This document shows positions 1-5,479 of a stretch of 31,013 nt of DNA, one piece after another. Location: IMG/VR virus record IMGVR_UViG_3300046009_002052, positions 1-31,013 of that record. The stretch is one strand, 5' to 3'. Every line of letters begins with the position of its first letter. Position 1 is the first letter of the stretch. A program made the position numbers and the translations under genes. The stretch is from a virus. The notes beneath the pieces were generated by a model that saw only the letters and a list, made by a program, of their open reading frames with translations, made no database searches and was not told where the DNA came from.

Positions 1-44
1 TCTCTCACATTCCAGTTAACAATACGAATATAATAAAAAAATCT

Positions 45-52
45 TATCTTTG
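45..52 (+). promoter_or_regulatory. Plus-strand promoter -7 element, left copy
   Basis: TATCTTTG is an exact match to the Bacteroidota -7 consensus TAnnTTTG, reading rightward. No clear TTTG lies 19-21 bases upstream; the nearest is GTTAAC at 15-20, so the -33 element is weak. A strong plus-strand terminator follows within about 65 bases, which supports the orientation. The same octamer is present in the right copy. Confidence 0.45.
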
Positions 53-57
53 TGCCG

Positions 58-118
58 ATTGTTTTCAAAATTATCCGTTCATAGATTTATAGGGGGTGTA
101 ATAACCCCCTATTTTTTT
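58..118 (+). ncRNA. Candidate small RNA, left copy
   Basis: This is a predicted transcript of about 60 nt between the TAnnTTTG element at 45-52 and the hairpin-plus-T-run at 89-118. It has an AT-rich single-stranded 5' part followed by a 9-bp GC-rich terminator stem. No start codon with a meaningful reading frame is present. It lies antisense to the 3' end of the minus-strand operon that ends at 117. The right copy is identical over this stretch. The 5' end is inferred from promoter spacing only. Confidence 0.4.
89..118 (+). terminator. Intrinsic terminator, plus strand, left copy
   Basis: The stem ATAGGGGGT / ACCCCCTAT closes a six-base loop (GTAATA) and is followed by six T on the plus strand. 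Read on the minus strand the hairpin is followed by AAATC, so the U-tract orients it for rightward transcription. The T-run runs into the stop codon of the minus-strand gene ending at 117. On the minus strand the hairpin could still act as a 3'-end-stabilising stem. Confidence 0.75.
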
Positions 119-524
119 ATATCTTTTTCTTTAACTGAATACTTACTGCATTAGGTTTATAGTTTGCAACTGGCATTAATTCCCCATCATCGGTTACAAT
201 CTGCAATCCTTTTTCGTATTGCTTAAATGCATCCTGATAACTTGATTCCATACCTTTCAATTGTTCTTTGAGTTCTACATATTCAGGTATATGGTCATAG
301 GAATACCGACCTCCAACACTACCTACCTTAATTTCATACCCACGGTGTTGTTGTCCGTTGTAACGTATTGCCTCATCCATTGCAGCCTCTTTTAACGCAT
401 TTATAGCATCATTTAAGGCACTTTCTACCTCTTTTAGGTCTATATATGTATCAAATGGTGAGATATTGCCCTGTATCGCATTATACAGGGTGTTGTTGAT
501 TGTTTCAATTATATTGTTGCTCAT
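117..524 (-). CDS. Conserved phage protein of unknown function (left paralogue)
   Basis: The 135-residue protein is not recognised as a named family. It is charged and helical, with an acidic N-terminal half, a Gly/Tyr-rich segment near residues 62-76 (RGYEIKVGSVGGRYSYDH) and a basic end (LKKKI). No signal peptide, membrane segment or Cys cluster is present. It starts two bases after the stop of the ssDNA-binding-like gene, so the two are probably co-transcribed and may work together in replication or recombination. A copy about 94% identical lies at 30110-30517. The function is open. Confidence 0.85.
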   Translation of the reverse strand: MSNNIIETINNTLYNAIQGNISPFDTYIDLKEVESALNDAINALKEAAMDEAIRYNGQQHRGYEIKVGSVGGRYSYDHIPEYVELKEQLKGMESSYQDAFKQYEKGLQIVTDDGELMPVANYKPNAVSIQLKKKI

Positions 525-526
525 GG

Positions 527-1093
527 TTAGAATGGGGGAAAATCGTTAAACAAATTGTTTTCAATTTCATTGACCGCATCATTCAAGAAATTATTGGCAA
601 TGCCTCCCTTATCTGCTTTAAATAGGTTCTCCGCTTTCTTTGGTTCGGGTTTAGTTTCTGCCTTGGTTACGGGATTAACACCAGTCATCACCCATTGTTC
701 AAAAATCTGTGCCAATGGGATAATCTCATTAATCTCCATTTTGCCGTGGTTGATGTAAATATCCGTTGCAACCTTTAACACACTCATCCGTGAGATACGA
801 GCTTCCTTTTCGGGGTCGGCTGCCTGTGGTTTCCATCCACCTTTGCCCTGTTGTAAATTCATTGCAGGTTTAATCGTGTAATACAATTTGCCGTTTACAT
901 CCTTGGATGTGATGGTGTACGATGCCTCATCCCCTACCTTGAATTTGTTTTGCTCGGGTTCTTTGGACATATATTGTCCACTATCCCCATTGTCAAATAC
1001 AATTTCGAACTTATAAAAAGTTCCATACTGTTGTGAATCCCATTTGCCGTTACCACTTACTTGGGTAACTTTTGCTGATTTAATTGTTTCCAT
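527..1093 (-). CDS. Putative OB-fold single-stranded DNA-binding protein (left copy)
   Basis: The protein has 188 residues. Residues 1-75 are rich in beta-type alternation (VTQVSGNGKW, YKFEIVFDNGD, ASYTITSKDVNGKLYYTIKP), as in an OB fold. The middle is helical, followed by a Lys/Glu/Pro-rich linker and an acidic tail ending NLFNDFPPF. A flexible linker plus an acidic-hydrophobic tip is the hallmark of bacterial and phage SSBs (E. coli ends DDDIPF), where the tip recruits replication partners. I infer ssDNA binding from the fold-like N-terminus and the tip; sequence alone does not prove it. It begins one base after the stop of the upstream gene, so it belongs to the operon starting at 1313. 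Confidence 0.7.
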   Translation of the reverse strand: METIKSAKVTQVSGNGKWDSQQYGTFYKFEIVFDNGDSGQYMSKEPEQNKFKVGDEASYTITSKDVNGKLYYTIKPAMNLQQGKGGWKPQAADPEKEARISRMSVLKVATDIYINHGKMEINEIIPLAQIFEQWVMTGVNPVTKAETKPEPKKAENLFKADKGGIANNFLNDAVNEIENNLFNDFPPF

Positions 1094-1094
1094 T

Positions 1095-1313
1095 TTATTT
1101 TGAATTAATTGGTTTTTGCCATGTTAAATTTGTCCATACCCTATAATTAAGCTTGGTAAGGATCTCTATTTTCTTTTCAATTGATAATTCGTGTTTCTTG
1201 AATTTAAACTTCCAAGTTGCAATGGTGTAATAATTCTCACCCATCAACACCTCCAATTCAGTATTGGTGTACTTGGTAAATATCTCTCTTAATGCCGAAT
1301 CCGTGTCAATCAT
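1095..1313 (-). CDS. Small hypothetical protein, first gene of promoter-led operon
   Basis: The product has about 72 residues beginning MIDTDSALREIF. The frame stays open to 1364, but the added N-terminus would cross the promoter match at 1322-1353 and overlap the upstream gene, so I place the start at 1313, a few bases downstream of the -7 element. The protein is polar and helical with a Lys-rich middle (KFKFKKHELSIEKKIEIL). This could be a small helix-turn-helix-like DNA-binding fold, but no family is recognised. The ssDNA-binding-like gene follows after one base. Confidence 0.65.
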   Translation of the reverse strand: MIDTDSALREIFTKYTNTELEVLMGENYYTIATWKFKFKKHELSIEKKIEILTKLNYRVWTNLTWQKPINSK

Positions 1314-1321
1314 ATAGTTTA

Positions 1322-1353
1322 CAAATATACTTTTTATTTTTAGAATATACAAA
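1322..1353 (-). promoter_or_regulatory. Bacteroidota-type promoter for the SSB-like operon
   Basis: On the minus strand TTTG (1353-1350) is followed after exactly 20 bases by TATATTTG (1329-1322), a full match to the Bacteroidota -33/-7 consensus. The predicted start of transcription is only a few bases before the ATG at 1313. This is the best promoter in the window and marks the start of the unit 1313-117. Confidence 0.75.
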
Positions 1354-1360
1354 ATTAATC

Positions 1361-1561
1361 TCAATCAAATGTATGAAATTGATATAGGAATCCCCACCAA
1401 TGATTACCATCTTCATCCTCTACAATTCCACGGATTAATCCAGTTGGGCAATAATCCAAACCCACCCATTTCATTTCTTGAGAATCCATAGAATCAAATT
1501 TTGTATAAATGATTGATGTTCCCTTTGGCAATCCCATTGCCCTATCAATACTTAACTGCAT
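1361..1561 (-). CDS. Small hypothetical protein
   Basis: The 66-residue protein has two WW/W-rich stretches (EMKWVGLDY, NHWWGFLYQFH) and a beta-type pattern. No family is recognised. Its start overlaps the end of the preceding gene by 17 bases. An alternative start at codon 9 (MGLPKGTS), after AGGGCA, would sit just behind that stop. It is the last gene before the promoter at 1322-1353. Confidence 0.6.
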   Translation of the reverse strand: MQLSIDRAMGLPKGTSIIYTKFDSMDSQEMKWVGLDYCPTGLIRGIVEDEDGNHWWGFLYQFHTFD

Positions 1562-1733
1562 ATTTTACCTCCAATTTCTTTTTAAAATCTTTTAACGCAT
1601 CGTGTAAACTCCAATCATATATCATATACTTTTCAGAATACCCACCATCGGTTATTACATAGACATACTCCCTGATATTCTCTAACCATTCCATTTTCCA
1701 TTGTAATGAATCTTTGCGTTCGTAACGTATCAT
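1545..1733 (-). CDS. Small hypothetical protein
   Basis: The 62-residue protein is rich in Tyr and charged residues (MIRYERKDSL; C-terminal FKKKLEVKYAVKY). It has no membrane segment and no recognised domain. Its start overlaps the stop of the upstream gene by four bases, which implies translational coupling. It belongs to the block of small genes between the endolysin and the SSB-like operon. Confidence 0.65.
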   Translation of the reverse strand: MIRYERKDSLQWKMEWLENIREYVYVITDGGYSEKYMIYDWSLHDALKDFKKKLEVKYAVKY

Positions 1734-1984
1734 TTGTTACCTCCTTGAATTTTGTTTATTACGAATTTTGCACCACAATAAAAGGCAAGTCTATCATTTG
1801 CCCTGTTAGCATATTCAGAATCAGGGAATTGTAATAATCTCTCTTCTCGTATCTCCTCATCAATTGGTAATTCGATGGGTGAAAGTAAGTTAATAATTTC
1901 ATTTCCTTCTGATTCAAAAAGGTAACGATGTTTAGCAGCCATTTGAATAGCATTTTTAACTTGTTCTTCTGTGTATAGTTTCAT
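1730..1984 (-). CDS. Conserved small phage protein of unknown function
   Basis: The 84-residue protein begins MKLYTEEQVKNAIQMA. It has an acidic middle (LSPIELPIDEEI) and a C-terminal AFYCGAKFVINKIQGGNK. This pattern of N-terminal helix, IELP segment and C-terminal GAKxxxxKIQGGNK looks familiar from small proteins of Bacteroidota phages, for which I know no function. Its start overlaps the upstream stop by four bases. Confidence 0.7.
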   Translation of the reverse strand: MKLYTEEQVKNAIQMAAKHRYLFESEGNEIINLLSPIELPIDEEIREERLLQFPDSEYANRANDRLAFYCGAKFVINKIQGGNK

Positions 1985-2226
1985 GATAATAGTTTCCCCC
2001 TATACATTCTTTTGGTTTCACGATGGATGTGGTTCATCACTTGGTTGTAATTCTTTACGGGCTTGTCTTTCTCAAACTCGTAGGGTGTAGCTTCGGGCGT
2101 ATCTACATATCTCTTGCGGCTAATCTTCGCCCATAACTTGCTCAATAAAAAAGCAACTGGGAGGCTCATAGGATATAGTATTAAAAATTCTATTGGCAAC
2201 ATAATCAATATTTTACTTATTAGCAA
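1981..2226 (-). CDS. Small predicted membrane protein
   Basis: In this 81-residue protein, residues 5-32 form a strongly hydrophobic helix (ILIMLPIEFLILYP and onward), followed by a basic stretch (KISRKRY). This predicts one inner-membrane segment with a cytoplasmic C-terminal tail. Codon 9 (MLPIEF) is a possible alternative start. It overlaps its upstream neighbour by 14 bases and its downstream neighbour by four. The role is unknown; superinfection exclusion or another membrane function is only a guess. Confidence 0.65.
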   Translation of the reverse strand: MLISKILIMLPIEFLILYPMSLPVAFLLSKLWAKISRKRYVDTPEATPYEFEKDKPVKNYNQVMNHIHRETKRMYRGKLLS

Positions 2227-2440
2227 TCTTTTGTTGAACCTGCATACCCAAATTGAATAATCGGGAATGTGAAAAATAATAGTTTGAATTGTCTATGTAC
2301 ACCACATAGAAATCCCCTGAACCATTCCACCCGTAGGTAGGATCGTTCTGTACCAATTGAATGAATGATTTTTTTGGTAGTAAATCAATTAATGCAAAGG
2401 CTTCCTGTGCCGTGCATAATACTTTTATTGTTGTTTCCAT
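2213..2440 (-). CDS. Small hypothetical protein
   Basis: The 75-residue soluble protein begins METTIKVLCTAQEAF, with an aromatic centre (GDFYVVYIDNSNYYFSH). No domain is recognised. It is the first gene after a GC-rich hairpin (2457-2474) that separates it from the gene ending at 2488. The following genes overlap in a chain, so it may head a translationally coupled set. Confidence 0.65.
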   Translation of the reverse strand: METTIKVLCTAQEAFALIDLLPKKSFIQLVQNDPTYGWNGSGDFYVVYIDNSNYYFSHSRLFNLGMQVQQKIANK

Positions 2441-2456
2441 ATTCGTTTAATTTAAA

Positions 2457-2474
2457 GGGTGCAATTAAGCACCC
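2457..2474 (-). terminator. Intergenic hairpin, weak terminator or processing stem
   Basis: The perfect six-bp stem GGGTGC / GCACCC closes loop TTAATT and is followed on the minus strand by TTTAAATTAAA. The T-run is poor, so it may act as a leaky terminator or an RNA processing or stability stem between 2488-2802 and 2213-2440. Confidence 0.45.
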
Positions 2475-2487
2475 GTGATTTAGTTTA

Positions 2488-2802
2488 TTAAATTCCGTAA
2501 TACATTGAATCCTGACAACAAGAGCAGATACCTCTAAAACAATCTTGCTTTAACGCTTCTGCTTTCTCTTGTTGAAAAATAGCGTCATAAATCGCCTCAC
2601 CTTTGCGTGAATAACCATCCCAACCTCTTAACTGGTGATGCAATGGCTTAGATTGTGGCATTTTAAACCAAGATTGCTTAGGCAACCATTGTTGATACCA
2701 AAACGGGGTGCTTGAAAATTGCTGTCCTTTAAACTTGCCAAAGTTTAATACAAAATCGTTGATTGAGTTGTTTAGGTTTGTCATATTGTTTCCGTGTTCC
2801 AT
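2488..2802 (-). CDS. DUF3820-like small protein with C-terminal Cys cluster
   Basis: The product has 104 residues from this ATG. An alternative ATG at 2784 follows GGAAAC and would fit better if transcription starts near 2801. The segment LNFGKFKGQQF...WYQQWL resembles the DUF3820 signature (FGK-hydrophobic-KG...P..YL.WL), a small fold of uncertain role seen in phages and in exonuclease-associated proteins. The C-terminus carries CFRGICSCCQDS, a Cys cluster able to bind metal. It is the first gene downstream of the endolysin, preceded by its own promoter-like sequence and a pair of direct repeats. Confidence 0.6.
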   Translation of the reverse strand: MEHGNNMTNLNNSINDFVLNFGKFKGQQFSSTPFWYQQWLPKQSWFKMPQSKPLHHQLRGWDGYSRKGEAIYDAIFQQEKAEALKQDCFRGICSCCQDSMYYGI

Positions 2803-2806
2803 GGTT

Positions 2807-2837
2807 CAAATATCATATTTTATTTTGTAAAAACAAA
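2807..2837 (-). promoter_or_regulatory. Probable promoter upstream of 2488-2802
   Basis: On the minus strand TTTG (2837-2834) is followed after 19 bases by GATATTTG (2814-2807), one mismatch from TAnnTTTG. It sits in the 90-base gap after the endolysin. It would start a new transcription unit covering the small-gene block to the left. Confidence 0.55.
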
Positions 2838-2854
2838 AAAGATAGGACACTTTT

Positions 2855-2886
2855 TTTAGTGAACGTATCAAAATGTTTAGTAAACG
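2855..2886. repeat. Pair of 11-bp direct repeats, candidate operator
   Basis: TTTAGTGAACG (2855-2865) and TTTAGTAAACG (2876-2886) differ at one base and are spaced exactly 21 bases apart, two helical turns. The second copy contains a near-perfect palindrome (GTTTAGTAAAC). They lie directly upstream of the -33 element at 2834-2837, the position expected for an activator or repressor site. Confidence 0.45.
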
Positions 2887-2892
2887 AACAGA

Positions 2893-3522
2893 TTATTTAA
2901 GATTTTTCAGCATATCCACCAATTTTGGGTGGGGATATACATCAATTTTATCGTAACGTACCGAATTATGGGTATATACCCCATTTACGTTTTTTAAGGC
3001 TCGTGGCGTAACATCCCAAATATCCTGATGGTAGGTAAGGTCTATGCCGTATTTCTGCCCCCAATGCTTTAATAATGCCTCTACGGCTTCAATCTGTGCA
3101 TCGGTGTAATTGTGAAAATACTTATATCCTTTAAATGGTTTATCCAATGTGCAAACCTCATCGGCTGGTACTTCCTTGTTAACGTAATTATAGAATTTAT
3201 CACCCTTTTTTGTGAGCTGTCCCCAACAACATATCTCAATACCAATGGAAGATTTATCCAATGGAATAAATGTGCAACCATTTTTACGGAATACATCGTT
3301 GGTTAACCCAAGGTGATACCCCCAATACTGTGAACCAAACCCTTGTATAATTTCACCCTTGGAATTAATTACAACACAGGTTGCAATTTTTTTGCCTTGT
3401 GATTCCCACCACCCAAATACAGATTGGGCATTGTCATTACCTGCGGTATGGTGTAAATATACTTGTGATTTATTCTTGGGTTCGTGGAAATACCCACGGA
3501 ATGTAATTTGTTTAGTTTTCAT
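2893..3522 (-). CDS. Endolysin: N-acetylmuramoyl-L-alanine amidase (Amidase_2/PGRP fold)
   Basis: This 209-residue protein should cut the bond between N-acetylmuramic acid and L-alanine in peptidoglycan at host lysis. Motifs in order: VYLHHTAG (residues 22-28, first Zn-binding His), SSIGIEICCWG (91-101, core strand) and YTHNSVRYDKIDVYP (183-197, second Zn His at 185 and Asp 194 at the third-ligand position). No signal peptide is seen, so it needs a holin for export. Its start overlaps by 11 bases the small membrane protein gene just upstream, a classical lysis arrangement. The length suits a single-domain amidase with no separate wall-binding domain. Confidence 0.9.
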   Translation of the reverse strand: MKTKQITFRGYFHEPKNKSQVYLHHTAGNDNAQSVFGWWESQGKKIATCVVINSKGEIIQGFGSQYWGYHLGLTNDVFRKNGCTFIPLDKSSIGIEICCWGQLTKKGDKFYNYVNKEVPADEVCTLDKPFKGYKYFHNYTDAQIEAVEALLKHWGQKYGIDLTYHQDIWDVTPRALKNVNGVYTHNSVRYDKIDVYPHPKLVDMLKNLK

Positions 3523-3730
3523 TCTCGTTTTCTATTGTAAAGAAATTAGATAGGAACTTACCAACGCCACCAACAATGGCACAACCAATCATTACGGATG
3601 GATGATCCATATTAAACCCTGCAACCATTATTGATGCAGCCGCAAGGCTATCACCCAATACCCTAATACGTTTTGGGGTTGGACTAAAATAGGGTTTAAG
3701 CTTCACCCTTGACCTCTGCTTGGTTTCCAT
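3512..3730 (-). CDS. Small membrane protein, holin candidate
   Basis: The 72-residue protein has a basic N-terminus (residues 1-24, rich in Lys/Arg) and two hydrophobic stretches, about residues 25-40 (LGDSLAAASIMVAGF) and 46-62 (VMIGCAIVGGVGKFL). It ends in a polar tail NENEN. Two possible membrane helices, small size and an 11-base overlap with the endolysin start make it the most likely holin. A second candidate lies at 3809-3997. Holins are too diverse to confirm by sequence. Confidence 0.6.
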   Translation of the reverse strand: METKQRSRVKLKPYFSPTPKRIRVLGDSLAAASIMVAGFNMDHPSVMIGCAIVGGVGKFLSNFFTIENENEN

Positions 3731-3822
3731 GATTTGTGTTTGTTAATGTGCTTGGTATGCCGACCAAGTTTCCTCTTTGGCTTTTTACGAAATAGTGTTA
3801 CTGATGCCTTAACCTTTGCCAT
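3703..3822 (-). CDS. 39-residue highly basic protein
   Basis: Reading the gap gives a frame starting MAKVKASVTLFRKKPKRK and ending KPSRGQG. More than a third of residues are Lys, Arg or His. It overlaps the next gene start by 28 bases and the previous gene end by 14 bases, fitting the coupled chain of this region. Short basic proteins ending in a (Y/S)-(R/K)-GQG motif look familiar from Bacteroidota phages. Nucleic acid or membrane-surface binding is possible; the function is unknown. Confidence 0.6.
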   Translation of the reverse strand: MAKVKASVTLFRKKPKRKLGRHTKHINKHKSWKPSRGQG

Positions 3823-3997
3823 CCAATGCCTTGATTTTTTTAATCCAATAAACTATGGCAAATAAACCTGATACAATACCAACAAGTGCCAACACAAATG
3901 CGGCTACTGGTTGCCAAGTTTGGGAAAAATGTATAATTGTAGCACTTCCGCTTATTGTGGTTGCTATCGTTGCGGTGGTGTCGTTAAACTTGTTCAT
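3809..3997 (-). CDS. Small membrane protein, second holin/pinholin candidate
   Basis: The 62-residue protein has one clear membrane helix at about residues 31-51 (VAAFVLALVGIVSGLFAIVYW), then a basic tail (IKKIKALDGKG). The Thr/Ser/Ile-rich N-terminus (8-24) is weakly hydrophobic, as in signal-arrest helices of pinholins. It lies three genes before the endolysin, with overlaps of 14 bases on both sides. It could be a holin, antiholin or membrane anchor. Confidence 0.6.
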   Translation of the reverse strand: MNKFNDTTATIATTISGSATIIHFSQTWQPVAAFVLALVGIVSGLFAIVYWIKKIKALDGKG

Positions 3998-4190
3998 TGA
4001 ATGGTGTGTATTGTATTCTTTTAAGTTGCTCTAATTGGTCGTGTATTTCTACAAAATTAGAATCTTCTAAAACTTCTAATCCTACAATAAATCTACCACT
4101 CCCATCGACTACGAATAATAACTCTGATGCGTTATTTTTATACCCGTTTAATTTGTTGTATTGTTCGATATTTGGATGCAAAACTATCAT
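3984..4190 (-). CDS. Small hypothetical protein downstream of fibre gene
   Basis: The product has 68 residues from the ATG at 4190, which overlaps the stop of the fibre gene as ATGA. The longer frame to 4268 would add a hydrophobic segment lying inside the fibre gene and is less likely. The sequence (MIVLHPNIEQYNKLNGY ... QLKRIQYTPF) is soluble with a small beta-sheet pattern. Position right after a fibre gene suggests a fibre assembly helper or tip protein, but this rests on context only. Confidence 0.6.
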   Translation of the reverse strand: MIVLHPNIEQYNKLNGYKNNASELLFVVDGSGRFIVGLEVLEDSNFVEIHDQLEQLKRIQYTPFNEQV

Positions 4191-4993
4191 AATGAGGTAA
4201 TGTAAGTTGATAATGCCGAATTTAATGATGAATTTTCTGTTGCTAATGATGCTCCAGCAAATACGCAACTTATTCGAGTTGTTGTATATGAAGATGGTGA
4301 ACCATTACTATTTAGGGCATTAATAAAGATTGATACAGTCGGTACATTTCCACTAATATTTGTATTCGTTCCTACAACACCAGTCGAATTAAGATATCGG
4401 CAACCCGTTGACGCAATTCTATTGAAATGCCTTAATCCTAAATTTGATGAAGATGCGGTTAATACACCACCTACTGTTGTATTTGAATTAATTAATAATG
4501 TCGCTTCATTAGTTCCAACGGGGTAATTAAGTCCAAGAGATGCACTATTCCTACAACCTATATTAATTTTTGATCCCGATGTATCTAATCCAGAAAATGC
4601 CCAATAACCAAATGAACAATTGTTTAATGCATAATTAACGCCATTGGATGGTGTAAACGAGGTATTTACATAGCTACTTGTACCATTTCCGTTAAAGCCT
4701 TGATTTGTTGTAAATGTAGGGCTATTGATTGCAGTCATCACAACTAAACGTTTCCAATCAATTAGGGCAAAATTACTATTGCCATCGGTTGCGAACATTG
4801 CAAACGCATCTAACTTACTCCATATACCAGCAGATTTTAAATCAATTAATAACTGATTTTGCAAGGTTTGTTGCCCCGCACTTGGTAGGGTGTAACCTTG
4901 AGTGGTTGCGTAATTTAACACCGCTTGGTAGTCTGCATCAAATCCACCTGCAAATCTTTGTCGGTGTACACCTACACCAATGCCAACAAACAT
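4187..4993 (-). CDS. Putative tail fibre / receptor-binding protein
   Basis: The protein has 268 residues. Residues 18-75 form a helical region ending in a segment with LKSAGIWSKLDAFAMFAT. The rest is Ser/Thr/Asn/Gly-rich beta sequence (GFNGNGTSSYVNTSFTPS, NNCSFGYWAFSGLDTSGS), as in LamG/jelly-roll modules at the tips of phage fibres. The helix-plus-jelly-roll pattern with KLDRF-like and GYxGDGxSSYLDT-like motifs is common in phage fibre proteins. It probably binds a surface glycan. It sits two bases after the stop of the small structural gene at 4997, between head-connector genes and lysis genes. Confidence 0.65.
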   Translation of the reverse strand: MFVGIGVGVHRQRFAGGFDADYQAVLNYATTQGYTLPSAGQQTLQNQLLIDLKSAGIWSKLDAFAMFATDGNSNFALIDWKRLVVMTAINSPTFTTNQGFNGNGTSSYVNTSFTPSNGVNYALNNCSFGYWAFSGLDTSGSKINIGCRNSASLGLNYPVGTNEATLLINSNTTVGGVLTASSSNLGLRHFNRIASTGCRYLNSTGVVGTNTNISGNVPTVSIFINALNSNGSPSSYTTTRISCVFAGASLATENSSLNSALSTYITSL

Positions 4994-4996
4994 AAT

Positions 4997-5269
4997 TTAT
5001 TCGTTGTATAGGATTATTGAACCACTTGTTAGGGTAATGGATGTAATCCAATTATCATCAGGTAATGAAATAAACATACCTTGACGCAATGTTACACCTG
5101 TTAATCCCATTGTAGTCATCATTGATGTGGATGTTCTATCCAATAATGCACTTACTACACAATCGGCATTGACTACAAATCCACGAAATCTACCTGTTGT
5201 GGCTGATGTTCCTGAAACAACTCTGCATCCTGTATATCCTGCGGAGAATGATCCTGCTGCTATTGACAT
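4997..5269 (-). CDS. Small Gly/Ser/Thr-rich structural protein
   Basis: The 90-residue protein is nearly all beta-type (MSIAAGSFSAGYTG, FRGFVVNADCVVSALLD, LPDDNWITSITLTSGSIILY). It has low charge and no membrane helix. It directly precedes the fibre gene. Composition suggests a trimeric fibre-connecting, decoration or baseplate protein. No family is recognised with certainty. Confidence 0.6.
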   Translation of the reverse strand: MSIAAGSFSAGYTGCRVVSGTSATTGRFRGFVVNADCVVSALLDRTSTSMMTTMGLTGVTLRQGMFISLPDDNWITSITLTSGSIILYNE

Positions 5270-5287
5270 AATTTTATATTTTTAATT

Positions 5288-5449
5288 TTAATTTTGTTGA
5301 ACTTGTACCCCTGTAACATTGCCCACACCTTGTGCTTGTAAACTACCATCGCAACACTTACGGGAATACTTGCCATTCTTACATAGACAAGCTCTATTCC
5401 CCCCAGGCTTTGGCGAACTTCGTGATGGTGTTACCCAATGTTTACTCAT
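5288..5449 (-). CDS. 53-residue SEC-C-like zinc mini-protein
   Basis: A frame starts MSKHWVTPSRSSPKPGGN and contains CLCKNGKYSRKCCDGS. This matches the SEC-C pattern (C-x-C-G-S-G-K-x-Y-K-x-C-C), a small zinc-binding motif of SecA and other proteins. A short Gly/Gln/Val tail follows. It fills most of the gap between the spanin-like gene and the small structural gene, in the same direction. In SecA the motif binds SecB and ribosomes; the phage role is unknown. The whole protein is little more than the motif. Confidence 0.65.
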   Translation of the reverse strand: MSKHWVTPSRSSPKPGGNRACLCKNGKYSRKCCDGSLQAQGVGNVTGVQVQQN

Positions 5450-5479
5450 ATTTATAAAACGATTATTTATTGGAATGTT

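Larger units (their letters stand above)
1..1033. repeat. Left copy of diverged terminal repeat
   Basis: This stretch matches 29674-31013. It holds a 119-base non-coding element, an unknown gene and the ssDNA-binding-like gene. The first 119 bases differ from 29674-29792 at only three adjacent positions (GCC here, CAA in the right copy, at 54-56). The encoded 135-residue proteins differ at about eight positions. The right copy has an additional 107-residue gene that is absent here. The similarity starts exactly at window position 1, as expected if the contig wraps around a circular or permuted genome. Confidence 0.9.
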
